A stretch of DNA of 45,475 bases from Neobacillus drentensis NBRC 102427 (GCF_001591445.1 NZ_BCUX01000039.1:1-45475), one strand, 5' to 3'. Counted from the first letter of the stretch, positions 1-8,267 are shown. The notes: generated by a model from the sequence alone, not told the origin. Numbers and translations are program-made.

Positions 1-49
1 CAGTAATATCCATCAATGTCTATATATTTAGGAACGGATGTAAATATAT

Positions 50-1798
50 ATGACAGAAGTGAAGAAAGAGAAGGGCTGGCGTCAATTTGTTCGCTTGGTT
101 CAACACACCAAGCCCTCGAAATGGTTTATGGGGATTGCTCTCCTTTTAAGTGTGAGTACCACCTTAGTGGGGCTAATGGTCCCGCTTTTTACAAAAAACC
201 TTATCAATGATTTTACAATTAGCTCTTTAAGTACGGGAAGGATTATTCTTCTTGTTTCCGCGCTCTTAATTCAAGCAGTGGCAAGCGGCATATCCATCTA
301 TTTATTAAATCATATCGGCCAATCCGTAGTTGCCGGGATTCGCGACCGTCTATGGAAAAAACTGCTCGTCTTACCGATTCCGTTCTACGATGAAAATCAA
401 ACAGGTGAAACGGTCAGCCGAATGACCAATGATACGGCCGTTGTAAGAGGATTAATTACCGATCACCTCGCCAATTTCCTCTCAGGTACCATTTCCATCA
501 TTGGATCGGTTGTTGTTCTGCTGCTATTGGATTGGAAAATGGCTTTGTTAATGTTTATCGCACTGCCACTTGCAGCAGTCATCTTAATGACACTTGGAAA
601 AAGGATGCATCAGGTGTCAAAAGGGATGCAAACCGAAACAGCACGGTTCACCTCAGTCCTCCAGCAAGTACTCTCAGAAATACGCTTAGTCAAAGCCTCG
701 AACGCAGAAGCAATCGAGTATAAAAATGGAAAAAATGGGATTACCCAATTGTTTCAATATGGCTTGAAAGAGGCAAAAATTCAGGCATTAATCACACCGC
801 TGATTGGTTTAGTAATTATGGTATTACTCGTGGTAATTCTCGGCTACGGTGGAATGAGGGTATCTTCAGGTGTATTAAAGGCAGGGGATTTAGTTGCCTT
901 TATCATGTATCTATTTCAAATCGTCATGCCAATGGGGCAATTAGCTGCCTTTTTTACCTAATTTCAAAAGGCAACCGGCGCCACCGAACGAATTATCACC
1001 ATCATGGATATGACCGAGGAAAAGGATGATTCCATGATGGATGTCAATAATGTGAATCAATCCATAATCGTAGAGAACCTGAATTACTCGTATAAAAATG
1101 GGGACGACATACTAAAAGATATCAGTTTTTCCGCTGAAGCAGGAAAGGTGACAGCCATTGTCGGCCCGAGCGGAAGTGGAAAAACGACGCTGTTTTCCTT
1201 GTTAGAGCGTTATTATCAACCGCAGCAAGGGGTTATCCGTCTTGGAAACGTACCAATTAACCAATTTTCACTATTTTCTTGGAGAAGTCAAATTGGCTAT
1301 GTATCACAGGAAATCCCGATTGTTGTGGGGACGATTCGTGATAATATTTGTTACGGAATGGATAAGAAAGTGGACCAGGCAGCTATCGAGAGGGTAGCCA
1401 AAATGGCCTTTGCGGACCAGTTTATTTCCGAACTGCCGAACGGATATGATACAGAAGTTGGTGAAAGAGGAATCAAGTTATCAGGCGGGCAACGACAGAG
1501 GATTGCAATTGCGCGTGCCTTTTTAAGGGACCCAAAAATATTAATGCTAGATGAAGCGACTTCGAGTCTTGATAGCAAATCAGAACAAGTTGTCCAACAG
1601 GCATTGCAAAATTTAATGAAGGGAAGAACCACGCTCGTGATTGCGCATCGTCTATCGACAGTGATTGATTCGGATCAAATTCTCTTTTTGGATAAGGGGA
1701 AAATTACTGGCAGTGGAACACATGAACAGTTGATTAGGACCCACTCTTTGTATCGTGAATTTGCCGAGCAGCAATTACGGATTAATGAAACTGTTTAA
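50..1798 (+). pseudogene. bmrA: BmrA-type multidrug ABC exporter, broken by an in-frame stop
   Basis: Half-size ABC exporter: an N-terminal six-helix membrane domain fused to a nucleotide-binding domain, which would dimerise and extrude drugs. The reading frame runs 582 codons, close to the 589 residues I recall for B. subtilis BmrA, and similarity is clear throughout (GETVSRMTNDT, the YLFQIVMPMGQ stretch, then [11 protein letters not shown]). Codon 304 is TAA (959-961) where the family has CAA (Gln). No base is gained or lost and the frame continues intact afterwards. The second part keeps Walker [10 protein letters not shown], the [14 protein letters not shown] signature, Walker B LMLDEA and the switch His. 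An ATG at 1004 could restart but lacks a ribosome site. The two-component genes follow 24 bp later and may be co-transcribed. Either a true one-base nonsense mutation or a sequencing error. Family call is confident; loss of function is inferred. Confidence 0.88.
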
Positions 1799-1822
1799 TA
1801 GTAGGAAAGGAATGAGATTGGA

Positions 1823-2497
1823 ATGACGAAGGTACTACTAGTCGATGATGATGCCAATATTCGCGAATTAATCCACCTTTTTTTAAAAAAAGAAGGATTC
1901 GAACTTTATGAAGCGTCAGATGGTTTACAGGCATTACAACTGCTGGAAAAGGTAAAGATCGATTTAGCGGTCATTGATATCATGATGCCAAATATGGATG
2001 GTTGGGAATTATGCAAAGAGCTGCGGGAGTTCAGCGATATTCCTATCTTAATGCTGACTGCTAAAGGAGAAACTTCACAAAAACTGAAAGGGTTTGATCT
2101 GGGAGCGGACGATTATCTTGTGAAACCCTTTGACCCGATGGAACTAACCGCTCGAGTTAAAGCATTATTAAAACGATATAATATAACCGTTTCGCAGACG
2201 ATCACGATTGAAGAATTTAAGTTAAACCGAAAGACCCATGAAATTTTTTTTAAAAATAAGGAAATTACCCTTCCGTTGAAGGAATTCGAACTGCTGTTTA
2301 AATTGGCCAGCTATCCCGGGAAAACATTTTCAAGAGAGGTGCTGATTGAAGACATTTGGGGCTACGACTATGAAGGAGACGAACGAACGGTTGATGTCCA
2401 TATTAAAAGGTTAAGAGAGCGGTTTCCCGACGGAGAATTCCCGTTCCGGATTCGGACGATTTGGGGATTAGGCTACCGCTTTGAGGGAAGAACATGA
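1823..2497 (+). CDS. OmpR/PhoB-family response regulator
   Basis: Cytoplasmic transcription factor of 224 aa, the normal length for the family. The receiver domain (about 1-118) has the acidic pocket in VDDD, phospho-acceptor Asp52 in VIDIMMP, the conserved Thr in MLTAK and Lys101 in LVKPFD. The C-terminal winged helix (about 128-222) ends with the usual R-T-I/V-W-G-x-G-Y-R-F motif. The start has a good AGGAAAGGAATGAG ribosome site. Its stop overlaps the kinase start in an ATGA, so the pair is translationally coupled. The position directly after the broken BmrA-type exporter suggests it once tuned that exporter or senses envelope stress; the stimulus cannot be read from sequence. Confidence 0.93.
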   Translation: MTKVLLVDDDANIRELIHLFLKKEGFELYEASDGLQALQLLEKVKIDLAVIDIMMPNMDGWELCKELREFSDIPILMLTAKGETSQKLKGFDLGADDYLVKPFDPMELTARVKALLKRYNITVSQTITIEEFKLNRKTHEIFFKNKEITLPLKEFELLFKLASYPGKTFSREVLIEDIWGYDYEGDERTVDVHIKRLRERFPDGEFPFRIRTIWGLGYRFEGRT

Positions 2498-3531
2498 AAA
2501 TCAAGCGGTTTTTTCAACATGTATTTGGGATGGTCTTTTTCTTTGTATTTGTTTCTTTTGGTTTTTCAGCAGGTTATTTCATCGTCTCCGGCATTTATCA
2601 TTTATTCGATTTTCATACATCCGATTATTTTCGTCATATGGCAACGGCGATTATCAGTTTATTCGTCATGAGTATAGTAGGATATCTTATCTCTATATTC
2701 ACTCGTTCAAGGCGCCGCAATCTCCTTCTTGAAGTACTTGATGCTTTAAAAAGGATTTCTAAAGGCGATTTTAATGTATATCTTGAATTAAATTCTGGTA
2801 AAAGGAACCAATTTACTAGCCTGGTTGACCATATTAATCATATGGCAAAGCAATTAAAACAATTAGAAGAGATGCGGCAGGAGTTTATTTCTAATGTCTC
2901 ACATGAAATTCAGTCGCCGTTGACCTCAATCATGGGTTTTGCAAGGGCGCTTCAATTTGATCAACTTTCGGGTGAGGAAAGAAGCCATTATCTTAGTATC
3001 ATTGAAACGGAGAGCAGAAGGTTATCGAAATTAAGTGATAATCTTATGAAGTTAACCTCACTAGAATCACAGCATCATCCCTTCGAGAGGCATAGCTATC
3101 GATTAGACCAACAAATACGGACGATTATCTTGGCGTGTGAACCGCATTGGACAGAAAAGGAACTGGAACTGGATGTGTCCCTAGAGAAGGTCGTCATCAC
3201 TGCGGATGAAGATTTGATGAGTCAGGTATGGACCAATCTCATTCACAATAGTATTAAATTTACTCCCAAGCTCGGAACGATTCGCGTTCATCTCCATCAA
3301 GTCGATGACAAAACGGTGGTGAAAATAACCGATACGGGGATTGGCATTGCAAAAAAAGATCAGGTTCATATCTTTGAACGTTTTTATAAAGCAGATAAAG
3401 CCAGAGACCGCTCAAAAGGCGGCAGTGGCTTAGGACTATCTATCGTGAAAAAAATCATCGAAATGCATGACGGTACCATCCTAGTTGACAGTGAAGAAGG
3501 GCAAGGGACAACCTTTACCATCACATTGTAG
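2494..3531 (+). CDS. Sensor histidine kinase (HisKA type) partner of the upstream regulator
   Basis: Membrane kinase of 345 aa. Two transmembrane helices (about 10-33 and 50-70) enclose only a short outer loop, so sensing is probably intramembrane or by a partner protein rather than by a large ligand domain. A cytoplasmic linker (about 75-125) precedes the HisKA helix with phospho-acceptor His137 in NVSHEIQSPLTS; Gln-Ser replaces the commoner Arg-Thr. The HATPase domain shows the N box (NLIHNSIKF), G1 (DTGIGI) and G2 (GGSGLGLS). It overlaps the regulator by 4 nt. Its stop codon is the first three bases of a run of four 11-bp repeats that leads into a dispersed palindrome. Confidence 0.92.
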   Translation: MKIKRFFQHVFGMVFFFVFVSFGFSAGYFIVSGIYHLFDFHTSDYFRHMATAIISLFVMSIVGYLISIFTRSRRRNLLLEVLDALKRISKGDFNVYLELNSGKRNQFTSLVDHINHMAKQLKQLEEMRQEFISNVSHEIQSPLTSIMGFARALQFDQLSGEERSHYLSIIETESRRLSKLSDNLMKLTSLESQHHPFERHSYRLDQQIRTIILACEPHWTEKELELDVSLEKVVITADEDLMSQVWTNLIHNSIKFTPKLGTIRVHLHQVDDKTVVKITDTGIGIAKKDQVHIFERFYKADKARDRSKGGSGLGLSIVKKIIEMHDGTILVDSEEGQGTTFTITL

Positions 3532-3572
3532 TTTGGCATTAGTTTGGTATTAGTTTGGTATTAGTTTGGTGT
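3529..3572. repeat. Four tandem 11-bp units (TAGTTTGGYAT)
   Basis: Units start at 3529, 3540, 3551 and 3562. The first TAG is the kinase stop codon and the last unit merges into the palindromic repeat that begins at 3567. The units are nearly identical, pointing to recent slippage. Confidence 0.85.
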
Positions 3573-3618
3573 CAGGCACCTTTCGTGGACATTTGTCCAC
3601 GAGCGGTGCCTGACACCA
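3567..3618. repeat. Dispersed palindromic repeat, copy 1 (intact)
   Basis: A 52-bp inverted repeat with outer arms TGGTGTCAGGCACC and its complement and inner arms CGTGGACA/TGTCCACG. Each outer arm is itself a small dyad (TGGTG/CACCA), so the folded strand could form a branched structure. A T-run follows (3619-3625), so the copy could terminate transcription from the kinase gene. The same element recurs at 7428, 18963, 24603 and 33414, with a half copy at 45056. Confidence 0.9.
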
Positions 3619-3651
3619 TTTTTTTACCCCCACTCTTTGCAGTCAAAAAAC

Positions 3652-3736
3652 TAATCAAACGTTTGATTAAATATGTGGGGGGCTTGGAATATAAAGCATT
3701 TCTTTGTCATATTATTTACAATATCAAACGTTTGAT
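3652..3736. promoter_or_regulatory. Two identical palindromic operators upstream of tcyP
   Basis: A perfect 18-bp palindrome, TAATCAAACGTTTGATTA, lies at 3652-3669. Its 14-bp core ATCAAACGTTTGAT recurs perfectly at 3723-3736, with centres 69 bp apart. Paired perfect dyads of this kind fit a dimeric repressor of the TetR or LacI class acting on the region before tcyP. The repressor is not in the window. The whole gap from 3532 to 3845 holds no gene. The word TTGGAATAT also occurs twice (3684, 3793) and resembles part of the CymR site of sulfur regulons, but a full CymR site is not present. Confidence 0.65.
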
Positions 3737-3845
3737 TGTTGAAAAATGAATACAGGCATAGATTTTATTAATTATAATTCCGACTTAATGCATTGGAATA
3801 TTGAGGCTGGGTTGCATTTTTCCAAAATTGAAGGGGAGGAATATA

Positions 3846-5228
3846 ATGAATACCATTCTTATCATCGTAAATGTCGCGGTGTTGTTGTTACTCATCTTTG
3901 GTCTATTTACGATGCAAAAAAAACATGTTTCTTTTTCCAAACGTGTTTTTAGTGCGCTGGGTTTAGGTATTATATTTGGTTTTATTATTCATTTGATTTA
4001 TGGTACAACACATGAAGTGACGACAGGTTCGACTGATTGGTTTAACATTGTTGGGAATGGCTATGTCAAACTGTTACAAATGGTGGTTATGCCGCTTATC
4101 TTTGTATCGATTGTCGGAGCATTTACAAAATTAAAGTTAACTAAAAATATAGGGAAAATCAGTTTCCTTGTCATCGGCATACTGCTTGCTACGACAGCCG
4201 TTTCTGCGGCGGTTGGAATTGGTTCTGCATTAGGATTTGGCCTTGACGGGGCGCAGTTAACGGAAGGAGAAGCAGAAGCAGCCCGTAATGCCCAGTTAGA
4301 GGAAAGAGTTGCAGGGATTGAAAATATGACACTCCCACAGCAAATCATTGAGTTAATTCCGAGTAATCCGTTTCAGGATTTAACAGGGGCCCGTGCCACG
4401 TCGACGATTGCGGTTGTTATTTTTGCCGTATTTATCGGGACTGCTTACCTTGGAGTTAAGCGGAAGGATCCAGAGCACGGGGAGTTTTTCGCAAAAATCA
4501 TTGATACCTTCTACTCTGTGGTTATGAGAGTGGTTACACTCATTCTTCGTTTAACACCCTATGGTATCTTAGCAATCATCGCCAGGGTGACGGCAACGAG
4601 TGACTATGCAGCGATTGCCAAATTAGGAAAGTTTGTGATTGCCTCATATGTGGCGCTCATTATTGTATTTATTATCCATCTTCTATTATTATCATTTGCC
4701 AAACTTAGCCCGGTAAATTATGTGAAAAAAGGGCTGCCAACTTTAACCTTTGCTTTCACCTCACGGACAAGTGCAGGCACCTTGCCAATGACGATTAAAA
4801 CGCAAACAAAGGACTTTGGTGTATCTGAAGGGATTGCCAACTTTGCGGGTTCATTTGGACTTACCATCGGCCAAAACGGATGTGCAGGTGTTTATCCTGC
4901 AATGTTAGCAGTGATGGCAGCTCCAGCGGCAGGTGTCGACCCAACGAGTATATCCTTTATCCTAACGCTCATTTTAGTAGTCGCAATTAGCTCGTTTGGT
5001 GTGGCTGGTGTTGGTGGCGGGGCAACCTTTGCAGCCTTGATTGTTTTATCCGTAATGAACCTCCCAATAGCAATTGTAGGTCTGCTTATTTCAGTTGAGC
5101 CGCTCATTGACATGGGACGTACAGCCTTAAACGTCAGCGGAGCGATGACCTCAGGCATACTAACCAGTAAAGTAACAGGAGAATTTGAAAAAGAGGTTTA
5201 CCAGCAGCCTAACATTGTCGAAGCATAA
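3846..5228 (+). CDS. tcyP: L-cystine symporter TcyP
   Basis: Member of the dicarboxylate/amino acid:cation symporter family, 460 aa, matching the roughly 463 aa of B. subtilis TcyP nearly end to end. It imports cystine across the membrane for sulfur supply. Visible family hallmarks are KLLQMVVMPLIFVSI, the serine-rich re-entrant stretch AFTSRTSAGTLPMT, the second re-entrant region GQNGCAGVYPAMLAV and GVAGVGGGATFAAL. The start at 3846 is set by GGGGAGGA five bases upstream; the frame is open further upstream but has no ribosome site there. It is a single-gene unit closed by a hairpin at 5250. In B. subtilis this gene is under CymR control; here two perfect palindromes of another kind dominate the promoter region. 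Confidence 0.92.
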   Translation: MNTILIIVNVAVLLLLIFGLFTMQKKHVSFSKRVFSALGLGIIFGFIIHLIYGTTHEVTTGSTDWFNIVGNGYVKLLQMVVMPLIFVSIVGAFTKLKLTKNIGKISFLVIGILLATTAVSAAVGIGSALGFGLDGAQLTEGEAEAARNAQLEERVAGIENMTLPQQIIELIPSNPFQDLTGARATSTIAVVIFAVFIGTAYLGVKRKDPEHGEFFAKIIDTFYSVVMRVVTLILRLTPYGILAIIARVTATSDYAAIAKLGKFVIASYVALIIVFIIHLLLLSFAKLSPVNYVKKGLPTLTFAFTSRTSAGTLPMTIKTQTKDFGVSEGIANFAGSFGLTIGQNGCAGVYPAMLAVMAAPAAGVDPTSISFILTLILVVAISSFGVAGVGGGATFAALIVLSVMNLPIAIVGLLISVEPLIDMGRTALNVSGAMTSGILTSKVTGEFEKEVYQQPNIVEA

Positions 5229-5249
5229 CATACGAAAAACATCAGTTAA

Positions 5250-5282
5250 GGGCTTTCCGCTTAGCGGAGGAGTCCTTTTTTC
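5250..5282 (+). terminator. Intrinsic terminator of tcyP
   Basis: GGGCTTTCCGC pairs with GCGGAGGAGTCC across a TTA loop (one bulge, two wobbles), followed by a T-rich tract. Confidence 0.8.
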
Positions 5283-5329
5283 TGTTGCAGGGATAAAAAA
5301 TAGTCTTCTAATGTAGTTTGAATTTAAAA

Positions 5330-5361
5330 TACTTGAATTCAAGATAAATTTGAAGTATGCT
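5330..5361 (+). promoter_or_regulatory. Promoter with overlapping MhqR-like operator for the dioxygenase operon
   Basis: The palindrome CTTGAATTCAAG (5332-5343) sits in TACTTGAATTCAAGAT, which matches 12 of 16 bases of the MhqR box as I recall it from B. subtilis (ATCTCGAATTCGAGAT). The same bases include a -35 element TTGAAT (5333-5338), followed 17 bp later by -10 TATGCT (5356-5361). A MarR-type repressor bound there would block RNA polymerase. The leader to the gene at 5478 is about 110 nt. Confidence 0.6.
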
Positions 5362-5477
5362 GTAAACATAGAGAAATAGCAATTGGTTTAATGTAATGTA
5401 AAAAAACCATATTAATAAAGAGGTCTTAATCATAAAAGGTTTCGTATACAAAAACATGAAGAAGGGTTGAGGAGAAG

Positions 5478-6323
5478 ATGGAAAAATTTCATCAAGAACC
5501 AAATATATTTGTTGGAGAAGTCAATATTAAAGTAAAAAACCTAGACTATTCACTTGCTTTTTACCAAAATATAATCGGCTTTCAAGTATTAGAGAAATCA
5601 GCTCGTAAAGCAGTCTTAACGACAGACGGAAAAAACCCTTTATTAACACTTGAACAGCCTGAAAAGGTTGTTGCAAAAACACCACGCACGACAGGGTTGT
5701 ATCACTTTGCTATTTTACTTCCATCCCGAGCTGATCTATCAGTCTTTTTACAACACATGATTCAAACGGGATACCCGCTCGGTGCTGCAGATCATTATGT
5801 AAGTGAGGCGCTATACCTGAACGATCCGGACGGAAATGGGATTGAAGTCTACCGTGACCGCCCCTCTTCCGAATGGAGATGGAAAAACGGTTTAGTAGAA
5901 ATGGCAACAGAAGAGCTTGACGGGAATGGGATTCTTGCGGAAAGTGATGCGGAATGGAAAGGTCTGCCGGCGGGCACGCTGATGGGCCACATTCACCTTC
6001 ATGTTGCCCATTTGAAAAAAGCAGAAGAATTTTACACCAAAGGGCTCGGCTTTGAGATTGTAAGCTACTATCCACAGGCTGCTTTTCTATCTACAGGGAA
6101 GTATCATCATCATATTGCCATCAACACTTGGCAGGGAGAAGGGGCAGCGACACCACAGGAAAACAGTGTCGGATTAAATTGGTACTCACTCGTTTTCCCC
6201 AATGAGGGAGCAAGAGAGAATGCGTTGAAAGAGCTGAAGCAATTAGGTGCGCCGGTTACGGAAGAAGCAGATTATTTTGTAACCAGTGATCCTTCAGGAA
6301 ATAAAATTCGATTAGTTCTATAA
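5478..6323 (+). CDS. CatE-like extradiol dioxygenase / VOC-fold protein
   Basis: A 281-aa protein with two vicinal-oxygen-chelate modules (about 10-125 and 165-280), similar along its length to B. subtilis CatE (catechol 2,3-dioxygenase) and the Mhq ring-cleavage enzymes. Shared features are TTGLYHFAILLPSR, the SEALYLNDPDGNGIEVYRDRP block, GHIHLHV and a KYHHHIAINTW block. Metal-ligand candidates are the His in LYHFAIL and the Glu in NGIEVY of module one, and His residues in GHIHLHV and YHHHIAIN in module two. Ribosome site GAGGAGAAG precedes the ATG. It forms an operon with the flavin enzyme 23 bp downstream. In B. subtilis, relatives detoxify catechols and quinones under MarR-type repressors, and the operator here fits. 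Exact substrate unknown; glyoxalase-like activity is the alternative. Confidence 0.85.
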   Translation: MEKFHQEPNIFVGEVNIKVKNLDYSLAFYQNIIGFQVLEKSARKAVLTTDGKNPLLTLEQPEKVVAKTPRTTGLYHFAILLPSRADLSVFLQHMIQTGYPLGAADHYVSEALYLNDPDGNGIEVYRDRPSSEWRWKNGLVEMATEELDGNGILAESDAEWKGLPAGTLMGHIHLHVAHLKKAEEFYTKGLGFEIVSYYPQAAFLSTGKYHHHIAINTWQGEGAATPQENSVGLNWYSLVFPNEGARENALKELKQLGAPVTEEADYFVTSDPSGNKIRLVL

Positions 6324-6346
6324 AGCAATGTGGGAGGAAATGAAAG

Positions 6347-7417
6347 ATGAAGCCAGAATCTAAAGAAGAACATTCAGGTATGGAAATAGGGATCTATACG
6401 TTAGGGGATATAGTTCCGGATTGGAGTACTGGGAAATCAATCAGTGCAAGGCAGCGGCTCGAAGAAATCATTGAAGCAGCGAAAATGGCTGATGAGGCAG
6501 GCTTGGATGTAGTGGGTGTTGGTGAGCATCATCGCCTTGACTATGCCGTATCGGCACCACCGGTTGTCTTGTCCGCTATTTCGCAAGTTACAAAGCAAAT
6601 TAAACTGGCAAGTGCTACAACTGTCTTAAGCACAGTTGATCCTGTTCGTCTATTTGAGGATTTTGCGACACTTGATCTCCTCTCTAATGGTCGAGCCGAA
6701 ATCATCGCTGGACGAGGAGCCTTTATCGAATCTTTCCCGCTGTTCGGGTATGATTTAAACGATTATGACCAGCTGTTTGAAGAGAACATCCGTCTCTTCC
6801 AGCAGCTAAATGCACAGGAGCGAGTTACCTGGAAAGGTCAATTTCGTTCTCCGTTGCAGGATGCAGAAATTGCTCCACGGCCGTTTCAAGAAAATATTCC
6901 ATTGTGGGTTGGCGTAGGAGGAACTCCATCAAGTGCAGCACGAGCAGGAAGATTAGGGACCAACTTAGCCATAGCAATACTAGGAGGAGAACACATTCGC
7001 TTTAAGCCATTGGTAGACATTTACCGCCAGGCAGCGAATGAAGCAGGACATGCTCCTGAGTCGATGAAGGTTGCAGTGACAGGTCATGCTTATATTTCGG
7101 AAACAACCCAAAAGGCAAAGGATGAGTTCTATCCGTATCATTCTAATTATTGGGGTTACTTTAACCGCCAGCGTGGAATGAATACACAAATGTCCCGTGC
7201 AGATTTTGAGCAGATTGCTGGTCCGGAAACAGCTTTATTTGTGGGCAGTTCCCAGCAGGTCATTGAAAAAATCCTCCATCAACATGAGCTCTACGGACAC
7301 CAGCGGTTTATCGCCCAAATGGACATCGGCGGAATGCCGTTCAAACAAGTGGCCGAAAGCATCGAGCGATTGGCAACAGAAGTAGCCCCGGTTGTACGGA
7401 GGGAAACAAGGAAGTAG
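6347..7417 (+). CDS. LLM-class flavin-dependent oxidoreductase
   Basis: A 356-aa TIM-barrel flavoprotein of the bacterial luciferase-like monooxygenase family. Typical blocks are the ADEAGLDVVGVGEHHRLDY region, IKLASATTVLSTVDPVRLFEDFATLDLLSNGRAEIIAGRG and NIPLWVGVGGTP, which position the flavin and reductant. Ribosome site GGGAGG precedes the ATG. It is co-transcribed with the CatE-like dioxygenase, which suggests joint oxidation or reduction of an aromatic or quinone-type compound. Members of this family are often annotated without a known substrate, and no substrate can be assigned here. The gene ends at a decayed copy of the dispersed palindrome. Confidence 0.88.
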   Translation: MKPESKEEHSGMEIGIYTLGDIVPDWSTGKSISARQRLEEIIEAAKMADEAGLDVVGVGEHHRLDYAVSAPPVVLSAISQVTKQIKLASATTVLSTVDPVRLFEDFATLDLLSNGRAEIIAGRGAFIESFPLFGYDLNDYDQLFEENIRLFQQLNAQERVTWKGQFRSPLQDAEIAPRPFQENIPLWVGVGGTPSSAARAGRLGTNLAIAILGGEHIRFKPLVDIYRQAANEAGHAPESMKVAVTGHAYISETTQKAKDEFYPYHSNYWGYFNRQRGMNTQMSRADFEQIAGPETALFVGSSQQVIEKILHQHELYGHQRFIAQMDIGGMPFKQVAESIERLATEVAPVVRRETRK

Positions 7418-7427
7418 TTAGGAATTA

Positions 7428-7480
7428 TGGTGTCAGGCACTGTGCGCGGACATTTGTTCGCGAGTGGTGGACTGGCGCCT
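7428..7480. repeat. Dispersed palindromic repeat, copy 2 (decayed)
   Basis: The left arm TGGTGTCAGGCAC is intact. The inner arms have drifted to CGCGGACA/TGTTCGCG, showing paired (compensatory) change in the stem, while the right outer arm is degraded (GTGGACTGGCGCC). A run of T residues follows, so it may still terminate the operon. Confidence 0.8.
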
Positions 7481-7531
7481 TTTTTTTAAATGAGGGGGCG
7501 CCTTGTGGAAAATCTAGTTAGCAAAGCAGTA

Positions 7532-7678
7532 TTACGGACAAAACTCGTCATTGGAACGAGAGACTTGTCCGTAATAAGCATTCTTAAGGACATCCGCCGT
7601 GTTAGGAGCGAGAAATTTGTCCGTAATAGGCCCCCTTACGGACAAAACCCACCTCAGTAATAAGAGATTTGTCTTTTA
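7532..7678. repeat. Three tandem 52-bp dyad units (GGACAA...TTGTCC type)
   Basis: Units begin at 7532, 7584 and 7636 and end at 7574, 7626 and 7678, giving an exact 52-bp period. Each has a left arm like TTACGGACAA and a right arm like TTGTCCGTAA around a variable centre; the first also pairs CTCG with CGAG. The centres differ far more than the arms. No gene lies between 7418 and 7764: this gap holds this array and the decayed palindrome before it. Confidence 0.85.
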
Positions 7679-7764
7679 TAGGTCCCATAAATAGTAAATC
7701 CTACGATAACGGCCAAAATAAAAGACCAGGGGAGATGGGACTTCCCTAAGTCTTTGGAATATCG

Positions 7765-7944
7765 CTATTTATCGGAATTATCACCTGTATTTGTACTAGT
7801 GACGCTCCCGTCAGTTGCTCGTTTAGCACCTTTACTTACATAAGGTTTGGCACTTTTAGCCTTTTTGACACCGGCTTGCCAGCGAGTCCAGCCCTTTTTG
7901 CCGGTGCCTCTGCCTGTTCCGCCTTTCCCTTTTGCACTACTCAT
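7765..7944 (-). CDS. Small basic glycine/lysine-rich protein (DUF3934-like?)
   Basis: A 59-codon frame starting MSSAKGKGGTGRGTGKKG, followed by a WTRWQAG block and KSAKPYVSKG, ending with a polar Thr/Asn/Asp tail. A good ribosome site (GGAGTGG) lies about six bases before the ATG. The composition is strongly basic, with paired Trp residues and no membrane segment. From memory this resembles the short Bacillus family DUF3934, but I cannot confirm it. Function unknown. A dyad CTAACC-N6-GGTTAG (7974-7991) lies just upstream and may be part of its control region. Confidence 0.7.
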   Translation of the reverse strand: MSSAKGKGGTGRGTGKKGWTRWQAGVKKAKSAKPYVSKGAKRATDGSVTSTNTGDNSDK

Positions 7945-8033
7945 ATAACCACTCCAAAATTATTGTACGTTACCTAACCGTCGTTGGTTAGTTTAACACA
8001 GTTCATGGCGATTAGCCCTGAAAATTTAGTTCG

Positions 8034-8267
8034 TTAATGATTGAAAAACCCCAATGCAAATTTAATTCCTTCTTCGATTTCATTTGTTTCATATCCTTGT
8101 AAGTCCTCATCTGTAACCTCTAACTTTGTTCCCGCCAAGGAATAACCGCTGTCTAATTCTATATTTAGCACCACTTCATATCCGGTGGCTGTTTGGTTAA
8201 TTTCAATAATGTCATATTCACGAATAGCGGTACCAGTTTCGTATTCTAAAGGCTCTAGTTCTGACAT
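8034..8267 (-). CDS. Small acidic hypothetical protein
   Basis: A 77-aa acidic protein, rich in Glu and Asp, with alternating hydrophobic stretches (GYEVVLNIELDSGYSLAGTKLEVTDED is beta-like in pattern, described here by its ends) and no membrane helix or signal peptide. A strong GGAGGTG ribosome site lies ten bases before the start, which argues for a real gene. No family recognised. It shares strand with the small basic protein downstream, separated by about 90 bp. The gap 8268-8479 ahead of the next gene holds no other feature I can support. Confidence 0.65.
   Translation of the reverse strand: MSELEPLEYETGTAIREYDIIEINQTATGYEVVLNIELDSGYSLAGTKLEVTDEDLQGYETNEIEEGIKFALGFFNH

Noticed and set aside
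50..1798. Treating the exporter as two separate genes (membrane protein and ATPase)
   Set aside because: Both parts are in the same frame, together make one BmrA-length protein, and the second has no ribosome site; a single nonsense codon explains the split.
3652..3736. CcpA cre sites before tcyP
   Set aside because: The palindromes fail the TG...CA ends and the fixed positions of the cre consensus.
3775..3801. CymR-binding site before tcyP
   Set aside because: TAATTC and ATTGGAA half-motifs are present but their spacing is 4 bp too long for the consensus.
7532..7678. CRISPR array
   Set aside because: Only three units, each an inverted repeat with conserved arms and variable centre; no cas genes and no direct-repeat/spacer pattern.
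8034..8267. Dismissing the 77-aa frame as spurious
   Set aside because: A strong GGAGGTG site and protein-like composition favour a real gene, so it was kept with moderate confidence.
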